Shown in pieces: positions 1-6,203 of a stretch of 6,203 nt of DNA (positions are counted from its first letter, which is position 1; every line of letters begins with the position of its first letter). A program made the translations under genes and the position numbers. The notes under the pieces were generated by a model that saw only the letters and a list, made by a program, of their open reading frames with translations, made no database searches and was not told where the DNA came from. Source of the DNA: Chitinophagaceae bacterium (GTDB lineage: Bacteria > Bacteroidota > Bacteroidia > Chitinophagales > Chitinophagaceae). The DNA is taken from positions 1 to 6,203 of the forward strand of contig JAACZX010000146.1 of assembly GCA_009996555.1 (NCBI GenBank). Reading direction: 5' to 3'.

Positions 1-1
1 A

Positions 2-1183
2 CCGCAGATGGGTATGTGGTGTTGTGTGGGTACAGGCATGGAAAACCATGGCAAGTACGGCGAGTTGATCTATGCACACAACGCCAACGATCTTTACGTC
101 AACTTTTTTATTCCTTCCACACTTAACTGGAAAGAAAAAGGATTGCAGGTTGAACAACAAACCGCTTTCCCAAATTCCGAAACAACAACATTAAAGATCA
201 CAATAAAGAAACCGCAGCAGTTTGCAATTCTGTTCCGTTATCCTTCATGGGTAAAAGAAGGTGCGTTGAAAGCATTTGTAAATAAGAAAGCTGTGCAGGT
301 GAAGCGAAACGAAAATTCGTATGCATCTGTTAAACGTGTTTGGAAAACAGGCGATGTATTGACGATTCAATTGCCCATGGAAATTAAAGCAGAATTTTTG
401 CCCGACAGTTCATCGTGGGTTTCGTTTGTTCGTGGGCCAATTGTATTAGCTGCAGCAACGGATACAACAGGGTTGAAAGGATTGAAAGCAGATGACAGCC
501 GCATGGGTCATGTTGCAAATGGTCCATCATATCCAATTGAAGAAGCGCCAATGATTGTAACAGCGGATAAGAATTCCATCACTTCGTTGCAACCGGTAAA
601 AGGCAAAGCACTTACCTATACCGCCGCTTCATTGGTTTATCCGGCGAAGTATAAAGACTTGCAGCTGGTTCCTTTTTATACGATACACGATAGTCGTTAC
701 ATGCTGTACTGGCGTTATGCAACACCCGCACAACTGGAAACAATTAAAGAGGAAATACGAAAAAGAGAAGAAGTAAGACTGGCATTAGAAAAGATAACTG
801 TTGACCAGGTGGCACCAGGAGAACAGCAGCCTGAATCGGATCACGCATTCAAAGCTGAGCAAACAGAAGCCGGTGTACATAAAGACCGCCATTGGCGCAC
901 AGCAAAAAAATGGTTCAGCTATGAGTTGAAGAATACAGATGCGCTTGCACGAACATTACGCATTACATATTATGGCCAGGACAGAAATCGGTTGTTTGAT
1001 ATTTATGTAAACGATGTATTGCTGCAAACAGTTGAGCTGAATGGTGCAAAAGGCGATCAGTTTTTTGATGTGGATTATACATTACCCGCAGAACTTGTAA
1101 AAGAAAAATTACTCACGGTGAAATTTGTGGCAAAAGAAAATTCAATCGCAGGCGGTATATATTATGTACGTTTACTGAAATAA
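2..1183 (+). CDS. GH127/GH146-type beta-L-arabinofuranosidase, C-terminal part (5' end outside window)
   Basis: This is the C-terminal part of a DUF1680-type glycoside hydrolase, a family that releases terminal beta-L-arabinofuranose from plant glycans, probably in the periplasm. The frame is open to the window edge, so the ATG at 8 is internal and not the start. Numbering from that Met, the motif WCCVGTGMENHGKYGE begins at residue 4. Its Cys5-Cys6 pair corresponds to the nucleophile cysteine and a zinc-ligand cysteine of characterised GH127 enzymes. The other zinc ligands (Glu and Cys) would lie upstream, out of view. A beta-sandwich follows to about residue 140. Next is a DUF4986-like segment (about 143-237, from VRGPIVLAA to YMLYWRYA) and a final beta-sandwich resembling DUF6805 (about 275-391). 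The GH51 gene starts 21 bp downstream, so the two are probably cotranscribed. Relatives include enzymes with other substrates (for example aceric-acid release in rhamnogalacturonan-II), so the family is firm but the substrate is not. Confidence 0.88.
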   Translation, partial: PQMGMWCCVGTGMENHGKYGELIYAHNANDLYVNFFIPSTLNWKEKGLQVEQQTAFPNSETTTLKITIKKPQQFAILFRYPSWVKEGALKAFVNKKAVQVKRNENSYASVKRVWKTGDVLTIQLPMEIKAEFLPDSSSWVSFVRGPIVLAAATDTTGLKGLKADDSRMGHVANGPSYPIEEAPMIVTADKNSITSLQPVKGKALTYTAASLVYPAKYKDLQLVPFYTIHDSRYMLYWRYATPAQLETIKEEIRKREEVRLALEKITVDQVAPGEQQPESDHAFKAEQTEAGVHKDRHWRTAKKWFSYELKNTDALARTLRITYYGQDRNRLFDIYVNDVLLQTVELNGAKGDQFFDVDYTLPAELVKEKLLTVKFVAKENSIAGGIYYVRLLK

Positions 1184-1204
1184 AAAATATTTAAAAGAAG
1201 ATAG

Positions 1205-3598
1205 ATGAAAAAAGTATTACTGGTTCTATTTCTTGCTGTATCGTTAATTCGTGCATTTGCGCATCCGGCAGACTCGGTTTTTGTAAAAGGCTATACAACC
1301 GGCAAGAATGAAAACAAAAACGGATTACACATTGCTTATAGTTTTGATGGCAAGAACTGGATCAGCATCGGCAATGAATTTTCTTTCTTAAGAAGCGACT
1401 ATGGACGTTGGGGTTCAAGTAAGAAAATGTTCGATCCTGTTTTGGTACAAAACAGTAACAACGAATGGGCTTGTTACTTTTTTACTGAAGCTGAGCATAA
1501 AGTAGTGGGTGTGGCTTATACCAGTGATCTGTTGTTATGGAAGCCACAGGACTATTTTTTGTATGATGAAGTAAAGACAAAATTTCCCGCAATCAGTAAT
1601 GCATTGAGTAATACTGCTGTTGTTCACAAGCAACCATGGAGTTTTGTGCAGGCACTGATCAACCATACCGATCTGCAGGCATACCACAGCATGCAATACG
1701 GTGTAACAGCACAAAATTTTGCAGAAAAAAATGCAGGACTGAAACCGGTGAACGTTTCCTTATCCATCAACATGAACAATAAAAAGAAGATCAGCGATAA
1801 ACTCGTTGGTGTTTTCTTTGAAGACCTGAACTACGCTGCCGATGGCGGCCTGTATGCAGAGCTGATCCAGAACAGAGGTTTTGAATATTCAGCGAAAGAC
1901 AGAAGAGAATGGAACAGTGCAAGCTTTTGGAAAAGCAGCAACGGAAAGGTACAGATTGAAAGCAGGGAACCTGTTCACACAAATAATCCGCATTATGCAG
2001 TGCTGCAAAAAGACGAGCAGTTACTGAATGAAGGTTTCGATGGTATTGCAGTTACAGCAGGAGAGAAGTATGATCTTTCTTTGTTTGCACGTTCAGCAAA
2101 CAAAGGTAGTTTGACCGTTGTGTTAACAGACAGCAACGGTGCAAAAATTTCAAACGAAATAACCATTGCAGTCAACACATCAAACTGGAAACAATACCAA
2201 AGCGTATTCACTGCAAGTGCTTCCGTTAAACATGCACGGCTTTCAATCACTGCAAAAAAACAAGAGACAGCTGTTGATGTTGTTTCGCTCTTTCCGCAAA
2301 AAACATTTAAGAACAGGAAAAATGGTTTAAGAGCAGATCTTGCACAAGCCATTGCCGACATCAAACCACGCTTTATGCGTTTCCCCGGTGGTTGTTTGGC
2401 GCATGGAAATGGTATTGATAATATTTACCGTTGGAAAAATTCCATCGGCAAACTGGAAGAACGCAAACCCGATTTTAATTTATGGGGCTATCATCAAACC
2501 ATGGGGCTTGGTTATTATGAGTACTTCCAGTTTTGTGAAGACATCGGCGCAGAACCATTGCCTGTACTTGCAGCAGGTGTTCCCTGTCAGAATTCAAGTC
2601 ATCACCACACAACAGGTATTGCCGGACAGCAAGGCGGTATACCGCTCAATGAAATGGATGCGTATATACAAGACATTCTCGATTTAATCGAATGGGCGAA
2701 TGCAGATAAAAAAACTACATGGGGCAAACTGCGTGCAGCAGCAGGACATCCGGCACCATTCAATTTAAAATACATCGGCATTGGTAATGAAGATCTGATA
2801 TCGGAAGTGTTTAAAGAACGTTTTGCGATGATCTATAAAGCCATCAAAGCAAAATATCCTGCAATAACAATCATTGGAACAGTTGGTCCTTTTTACGAAG
2901 GAAGTGATTACAGTTTCGGTTGGGACTTTGCAACCTCAATGGCTGTGCCAATGGTGGATGAACATTATTATGTGCCACCGGCATGGCTGATCAACAACCA
3001 GGATTTCTATGATAAATATGATCGCAGGAAATCAAAAGTATATCTCGGTGAATATGCAGCGCATGTAAGAGGCAGGCACAACAATATGGAAACTGCATTG
3101 GCGGAAGCCTTGTATTTGTGCAGTGTTGAACGGAACGGCGATGTGGTGGAGATGACTTCTTATGCACCCTTGCTTGCAAAAGAAGGTAACACACAATGGA
3201 ACCCTGATATGATCTACTTCAATAACAGTGAAATAAAACTTACACCGGGTTATGAAGTGCAGAAGATGTTTGGTACAAATGCAGGAGAAGAATACATCGA
3301 AAGCAGTTTTGCGATTGACAATATGAATGCTGAAGTGCAAAAGCGCATTGCAAAGTCGGTTGTGAGGGATGTAACAACAGGAGACCTGATTATAAAACTG
3401 GTGAACCTTTTACCTGTTGAAACAACGGTTGATCTTAAAGATGTCAATCTCAGCAATTATCAAGTAGAGAAAACGGTGTTGCAGGGAAATCCTGATGATA
3501 AGAATGTAAAACCTGTAACAACAAAAGAGGCAGTGCAAAACAACAAACTGCTGTTACCGAAATATTCTTTTACGGTTTTAAGACTAAAAGCGAAGTAA
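1205..3598 (+). CDS. Secreted GH51 alpha-L-arabinofuranosidase with N-terminal propeller-like segment and CBM-like insert
   Basis: This 797-residue retaining exo-enzyme is predicted to remove alpha-L-arabinofuranosyl side chains from arabinan, arabinoxylan or arabinogalactan. Residues 1-19 form a Sec signal peptide (cleavage after AFA); there is no lipobox cysteine, so it is probably soluble and periplasmic. Residues 24-125 resemble one or two blades of a GH43-type beta-propeller (GLHIAYSFDGKNW, FDPVLVQ, GVAYTSDLLLW). The GH51 part begins near 200 (VGVFFEDLNYAADGGLYAEL). A jelly-roll insert like CBM4/9 lies at about 262-363, and the barrel resumes at FMRFPGG (390-396). Glu529 in GIGNED is the expected acid/base and Glu616 in YLGEYA the expected nucleophile; DEHYY (585-589) is also typical of the family. 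The C-terminal beta-sandwich runs to about 795. The start is set by the signal peptide, with a purine-rich AAAAGAAG stretch just upstream. The 21-bp gap suggests an operon with the GH127-type gene. Class is very likely; natural substrate is inferred. Confidence 0.93.
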   Translation: MKKVLLVLFLAVSLIRAFAHPADSVFVKGYTTGKNENKNGLHIAYSFDGKNWISIGNEFSFLRSDYGRWGSSKKMFDPVLVQNSNNEWACYFFTEAEHKVVGVAYTSDLLLWKPQDYFLYDEVKTKFPAISNALSNTAVVHKQPWSFVQALINHTDLQAYHSMQYGVTAQNFAEKNAGLKPVNVSLSINMNNKKKISDKLVGVFFEDLNYAADGGLYAELIQNRGFEYSAKDRREWNSASFWKSSNGKVQIESREPVHTNNPHYAVLQKDEQLLNEGFDGIAVTAGEKYDLSLFARSANKGSLTVVLTDSNGAKISNEITIAVNTSNWKQYQSVFTASASVKHARLSITAKKQETAVDVVSLFPQKTFKNRKNGLRADLAQAIADIKPRFMRFPGGCLAHGNGIDNIYRWKNSIGKLEERKPDFNLWGYHQTMGLGYYEYFQFCEDIGAEPLPVLAAGVPCQNSSHHHTTGIAGQQGGIPLNEMDAYIQDILDLIEWANADKKTTWGKLRAAAGHPAPFNLKYIGIGNEDLISEVFKERFAMIYKAIKAKYPAITIIGTVGPFYEGSDYSFGWDFATSMAVPMVDEHYYVPPAWLINNQDFYDKYDRRKSKVYLGEYAAHVRGRHNNMETALAEALYLCSVERNGDVVEMTSYAPLLAKEGNTQWNPDMIYFNNSEIKLTPGYEVQKMFGTNAGEEYIESSFAIDNMNAEVQKRIAKSVVRDVTTGDLIIKLVNLLPVETTVDLKDVNLSNYQVEKTVLQGNPDDKNVKPVTTKEAVQNNKLLLPKYSFTVLRLKAK

Positions 3599-3704
3599 AC
3601 GTAATTGTAATGCCAGAATGAAATGACACCTAAAATTTTTGAGCTATCTTATGCCGGGAGCTATGGAAGTTTTATAACGAATAACATGTGCCCCCAATAA
3701 TATA

Positions 3705-5561
3705 ATGTTACACATGAAAAATCTTTCAATCGCTTTGCTGCTTGCACTTGTGAGCGTACAAACAATTGCACAGGATAAGGATTATCCAGCAATTGTTCCC
3801 GGAAAAATAACAACGCCATGGGCAGCAAACGTAAACCCTGCCAACCCTTTGCCCGACTATCCACGACCACACTTGATGCGTGCAGGTAATTGGGTTAACC
3901 TCAATGGCAGTTGGGAGTATGCTGTTCTTCCAAAGCAGGAACAATCTGTTCCGGCAACTATGCAGGGAAAAATTCTGGTGCCCTTTGCTGTTGAATCTGC
4001 ATTATCCGGTGTGGGAAAAACGGTGGGTAAGGATAGTGTGTTATGGTATAAACGTGTTGTTTCGCTTTCTCCCGTAAAAAACAAAAAAACAATTCTGCAT
4101 TTTGGTGCTGTTGACTGGGAGTGTACTGTATTTGTAAACGGTAAGCAAGCAGGTTCGCACAAAGGTGGTTACGATCCTTTTTCATTTGATATTACGGCTG
4201 CGTTAAAGAAAGGCAGCAGGCAGGAAATTGTTGTGCGTGTGTGGGATCCATCGGATGAAGGTCCGCAGCCAAGAGGCAAGCAGGTAACAAAACCACATAG
4301 CATCTGGTACACACCTGTAACAGGCATCTGGCAAACAGTGTGGGCCGAAACAGTTGCAGCAACTTACATTACAGAAACCAGGCAAACACCCGATATTGAT
4401 AAAGCTGTTGTACATGTAAGTGCAAATGTGGAAGCAATGCAACCGGGAGATGTGTTGCTGATTACTGCATGGGATGGCACAACAAAAATTGCGGAGAAAA
4501 CAGTTGCAGATAACAAGGAAACAACATTGCCTGTTGCAAATGCAAAACTGTGGTCGCCTGCAAATCCTTTTCTTTATACAATTACATATACTGTTTTGCG
4601 CAATGGAAAAACAGTTGATGAAGCAAAAAGTTATTTTGCCATGCGCAAAATTTCCATGCAGCCCGATGCGAACGGCATTCAACGCATGCTGCTCAACAAT
4701 GCATTTCTATTTCATTATGGTCCATTGGACCAGGGATGGTGGCCCGATGGTTTGTACACTGCACCAACAGATGAAGCATTGAAATGGGATATTGTAAAAA
4801 CAAAAGAAATGGGTTTTAACATGATACGCAAGCATGTGAAAGTAGAACCCGCACGCTGGTATTATCATTGCGATGTATTGGGCATGTTGGTGTGGCAGGA
4901 TATGCCAAGCGGCGACCTGGGTAACCATTGGGAAAGCCGCCCCGGTATTTATGGCCGTGCAACAGATAAGCAACGCACTGCCGAATCGGAATTGATCTTT
5001 CGTACAGAGTGGAATGAAATTATGCACGACTTTCATAATTTTCCCAGCATTGTGCTGTGGGTGCCATTTAATGAAGCATGGGGACAATTCAAAACAAAAG
5101 AGATTGTTGAATGGACGATGCAGAAAGATCCATCACGTTTAGTAAACACGGCAAGTGGTGGCAACTTTGAAGATGCGGGACATATTACCGATTTGCACAA
5201 CTATCCCGAACCATTAATGCCGCATCCCGATCTGTTTGGTAAAACAACGGTATTGGTGCTGGGCGAATTTGGTGGGCTGGGTTTGCCGGTGGAAAATCAT
5301 ACATGGCAGGAAAAAAACAACTGGGGCTATCAAAGCTTTAAAAACAATACCGAATTGTGGAACCGTTATGCTGAGTTTATTAACCGTATTCCTGCGCTTA
5401 TCAATAAAGGATTATCTGCTGCAGTGTACACACAAACAACCGATGTGGAAGTGGAAACAAACGGTATTATTACCTACGACCGTAAACAAATAAAAATGCC
5501 GGTTGATCAATTGTTTCAGCTGCATCAGCAACTGTACAAGGTGCACCCCGTTATGAAATGA
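3705..5561 (+). CDS. Secreted GH2 family exo-beta-glycosidase (beta-galactosidase/glucuronidase superfamily)
   Basis: This 618-residue retaining GH2 enzyme hydrolyses a terminal beta-linked sugar; the superfamily covers galactosides, glucuronides, mannosides and arabinosides, and the specificity cannot be read here. Residues 1 to about 22 form a Sec signal peptide (cleavage near TIA/Q) without a lipobox. The sugar-binding jelly roll spans about 58-215 (NLNGSWEY, VFVNGKQAGSHKGGYDPF), the Ig-like domain about 218-315 (LWSPANPFLYT), and the TIM barrel about 325-612. Glu457 in WVPFNEAWGQF is the expected acid/base and Glu521 in VLGEFGG the expected nucleophile. The protein ends right after the barrel, as in compact GH2 enzymes and unlike LacZ at about 1,020 residues. 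A second ATG at 3714 gives an equally good signal peptide; 3705 is preferred because A lies at -3 and -6, as often seen in Bacteroidota. The 106-bp gap upstream could hold its own promoter, though the gene may belong to the preceding operon. Confidence 0.92.
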   Translation: MLHMKNLSIALLLALVSVQTIAQDKDYPAIVPGKITTPWAANVNPANPLPDYPRPHLMRAGNWVNLNGSWEYAVLPKQEQSVPATMQGKILVPFAVESALSGVGKTVGKDSVLWYKRVVSLSPVKNKKTILHFGAVDWECTVFVNGKQAGSHKGGYDPFSFDITAALKKGSRQEIVVRVWDPSDEGPQPRGKQVTKPHSIWYTPVTGIWQTVWAETVAATYITETRQTPDIDKAVVHVSANVEAMQPGDVLLITAWDGTTKIAEKTVADNKETTLPVANAKLWSPANPFLYTITYTVLRNGKTVDEAKSYFAMRKISMQPDANGIQRMLLNNAFLFHYGPLDQGWWPDGLYTAPTDEALKWDIVKTKEMGFNMIRKHVKVEPARWYYHCDVLGMLVWQDMPSGDLGNHWESRPGIYGRATDKQRTAESELIFRTEWNEIMHDFHNFPSIVLWVPFNEAWGQFKTKEIVEWTMQKDPSRLVNTASGGNFEDAGHITDLHNYPEPLMPHPDLFGKTTVLVLGEFGGLGLPVENHTWQEKNNWGYQSFKNNTELWNRYAEFINRIPALINKGLSAAVYTQTTDVEVETNGIITYDRKQIKMPVDQLFQLHQQLYKVHPVMK

Positions 5562-5571
5562 GCAAGCAGTG

Positions 5572-5641
5572 GTTTGTTGTTTGTAGTTTGTTGTTTATAG
5601 TTTGTGGTTTATGGTTTATAGTTTATGGTTTGTGGTTAATG
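5572..5641 (+). repeat. Left heptad array: 10 tandem GTTTRTN units
   Basis: Ten consecutive 7-bp units keep perfect phase: GTTTGTT, GTTTGTA, GTTTGTT, GTTTATA, GTTTGTG, GTTTATG, GTTTATA, GTTTATG, GTTTGTG, GTTAATG. Variation is confined mainly to unit positions 5 and 7. The plus strand of this 70-bp block contains no C. It starts 10 bp after the GH2 stop codon, so it would be transcribed as 3' UTR if the operon reads through. It is related in inverted orientation to the array at 5724-5926. Confidence 0.9.
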
Positions 5642-5723
5642 GTAAAACAGCGGAGTGTTTATCCCCTCCCGGGAGGGGAGTCAGCATGTTAAACAGCGGA
5701 ACAATAAAAGGGGTGGGTGAAAA
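5642..5723. other. 82-bp core between the two heptad arrays, possible REP/MITE-like element
   Basis: This non-repetitive spacer separates the two arrays. It contains a 13-bp direct repeat, GTAAAACAGCGGA at 5642-5654 and GTTAAACAGCGGA at 5688-5700 (12 of 13 identical, start-to-start distance 46 bp). The pair brackets an 18-bp palindrome. A G-rich AGGGGTGGGTG stretch follows near 5709-5719. No plausible gene is seen in it. A palindrome bracketed by near-identical direct repeats is compatible with a small REP- or MITE-like insertion, but that is inference from one copy. Confidence 0.5.
5662..5679. repeat. 18-bp perfect palindrome TCCCCTCCCGGGAGGGGA
   Basis: The sequence equals its own reverse complement over all 18 positions. 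As RNA it can fold into a stem of about seven G/C-rich pairs with a CCGG loop. No T-run follows on either strand, so it does not look like a Rho-independent terminator. It could be a REP-type hairpin, a protein-binding site, or an RNA 3'-end stabiliser for the GH2 transcript. Confidence 0.85.
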
Positions 5724-5926
5724 GGAACAAGAATCAAGGAACAAGGAACAAAATCCAAAAAACAAAAACCAAGAACCAAGAACCAAGAACCAAGAACCAA
5801 GAACAAAGAACAAAGAACCAAGGAGCAAGAACCAAGGAGCAAGAACCAAGAACCAAGAACCAAGGAGCAAGAACCAAGAACCAAGAACCAAGGAATAAGA
5901 ACCAAGAACTAAGAACTAAGAACAAA
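5724..5926 (+). repeat. Right heptad array: 29 tandem GAACCAA-type units
   Basis: Exactly 29 units of 7 bp (203 bp) follow each other with no phase slip. Thirteen are GAACCAA; variants are GGAGCAA (3), GAACAAA (3), GGAACAA (3), GAACTAA (2), and single GAATCAA, AATCCAA, AAAACAA, AAACCAA and GGAATAA. Only five T occur on the plus strand. The middle is most homogeneous and the edges are most diverged; decayed units continue to about 5940. Units 17-20 and 21-24 are an exact 28-bp duplication (5836-5863 and 5864-5891). Because 7 is not a multiple of 3 and most units lack stop codons, all frames stay open here, which produces spurious repetitive reading frames. Confidence 0.95.
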
Positions 5927-5939
5927 AAACAATAAACAG

Positions 5940-5967
5940 AAAAGGCCACACATACATGCAGCCTTCT
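5940..5967 (-). terminator. Weak terminator-like stem downstream of the FN3 gene, possibly bidirectional
   Basis: On the minus strand, AGAAGGC (5961-5967) can pair with GCCTTTT (5940-5946) in seven pairs including one G-U, with a 14-nt loop. A T-rich run from the edge of the heptad array follows. On the plus strand the arm GCCTT is followed by CTTTT. It lies 27 bp past the FN3 stop codon and between convergent genes, where a shared terminator would be expected. The stem is short and low in GC, so the call is tentative. Confidence 0.35.
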
Positions 5968-5994
5968 TTTGTTAAACCGTGTACTAAAGGAATA

Positions 5995-6203
5995 TTAAAC
6001 CACCATACGGCTCACAGGATCGCTGTAGAGCAACTGGTTATTGGCACCCACCGCTGCCACCCGGCAGTAATACACCGTGCCTGGTTGTAAATTACTAAGC
6101 ACACCCTTTGCTGTAGTGCTGGTAGTGCTCACCCAGCTGGCAGGTGCAAGCGTAGCATCGGTTGTGTACTCATGCAGGTAAGAGTGTGCGCCCTTTACTG
6201 CTT
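5995..6203 (-). CDS. Fibronectin type III domain protein, C-terminal fragment (5' end outside window)
   Basis: Reading the minus strand from the window edge gives 68 codons and a TAA stop (plus-strand 5995-5997). No start codon is visible because the gene enters from beyond position 6203. The peptide has the end of an FN3 fold: AVKGAHSYLHEYTTD, then SWVSTTSTTAKGVLSNLQPGTVYYCRVAAVG, then LLYSDPVSRMVV at the C-terminus. LxPGTxYxxRVxAVG is the classic F-G strand region of an FN3 domain. It resembles the C-terminus of small FN3 proteins (about 200 residues) common in Chitinophagaceae and relatives, whose function is unknown to me. It converges on the GH2 gene and is not part of that operon. The fold call is firm; role, length and location of the protein cannot be judged from this piece. 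Confidence 0.82.
   Translation of the reverse strand, partial: AVKGAHSYLHEYTTDATLAPASWVSTTSTTAKGVLSNLQPGTVYYCRVAAVGANNQLLYSDPVSRMVV

Noticed and set aside
1791..3456. Small minus-strand open frames opposite the GH51 gene, and similar ones opposite the GH2 gene
   Set aside because: They lie wholly inside well-supported plus-strand enzymes, have no recognisable domains, and show composition typical of antisense shadows.
3638..3669. Bacteroidota-type promoter TTTG (3638-3641) with a -7 box at 3662-3669 before the GH2 gene
   Set aside because: The 20-bp spacing is acceptable, but TATGGAAG matches TAnnTTTG poorly, so I do not call it a promoter.
5662..5679. Rho-independent terminator for the GH2 gene at the palindrome
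   Set aside because: The stem is strong but no T-run follows on either strand, and it lies about 100 bp past the stop beyond an array.
5572..5926. CRISPR array
   Set aside because: The units are 7 bp and directly tandem, with no 25-40 bp repeats, no unique spacers and no cas genes.
5602..5935. Plus-strand reading frames encoding KNQEPRT-type heptapeptide repeats
   Set aside because: A 7-bp repeat without stop codons is open in all three frames and gives the same seven-residue peptide in each. The frames run through unrelated flanking DNA, lack a convincing start, and compete with each other. They are by-products of the DNA repeat.
5616..5949. Minus-strand reading frames encoding hydrophobic LGSWFLV-type repeats that resemble membrane segments
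   Set aside because: These are the reverse-strand translation of the same heptad array and appear in several frames at once. The hydrophobicity comes from TTGGTTC-rich codons, not from a real membrane protein.

Overview
The window looks like part of a Bacteroidota chromosome, most likely from a Chitinophagaceae-type soil, plant or sediment bacterium. This is inferred from the protein families, the weak or absent Shine-Dalgarno sequences with A/T-rich start contexts, and the moderate GC content; no rRNA or marker gene is present to confirm it.

Positions 1-5561 carry three co-directional plus-strand genes for secreted glycoside hydrolases. They are the C-terminal half of a GH127/GH146-type beta-L-arabinofuranosidase (cut by the window edge), a complete GH51 alpha-L-arabinofuranosidase 21 bp downstream, and a complete GH2 exo-beta-glycosidase after a 106-bp gap. 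Together they look like the enzyme part of a polysaccharide-utilisation locus for an arabinose-decorated plant glycan such as arabinan, arabinogalactan or extensin-type Hyp-arabinosides. The first two enzymes would remove beta- and alpha-linked L-arabinofuranose, and the GH2 enzyme would remove another beta-linked sugar. No SusC/SusD pair or regulator is visible here.

Positions 5562-5994 form a 433-bp gap between convergent genes, and this is the most unusual part. Ten GTTTRTN heptads in perfect 7-bp phase (5572-5641) are followed by an 82-bp core. The core holds an 18-bp perfect palindrome and a 13-bp direct repeat. After it come 29 heptads of the GAACCAA type, again in perfect phase (5724-5926). 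The two arrays are diverged inverted relatives of one another. A weak terminator-like stem follows at 5940-5967.

Positions 5995-6203 hold, on the minus strand, the C-terminal 68 codons of a fibronectin type III domain protein that continues beyond the window. It is unrelated to the glycan cluster and points toward it.
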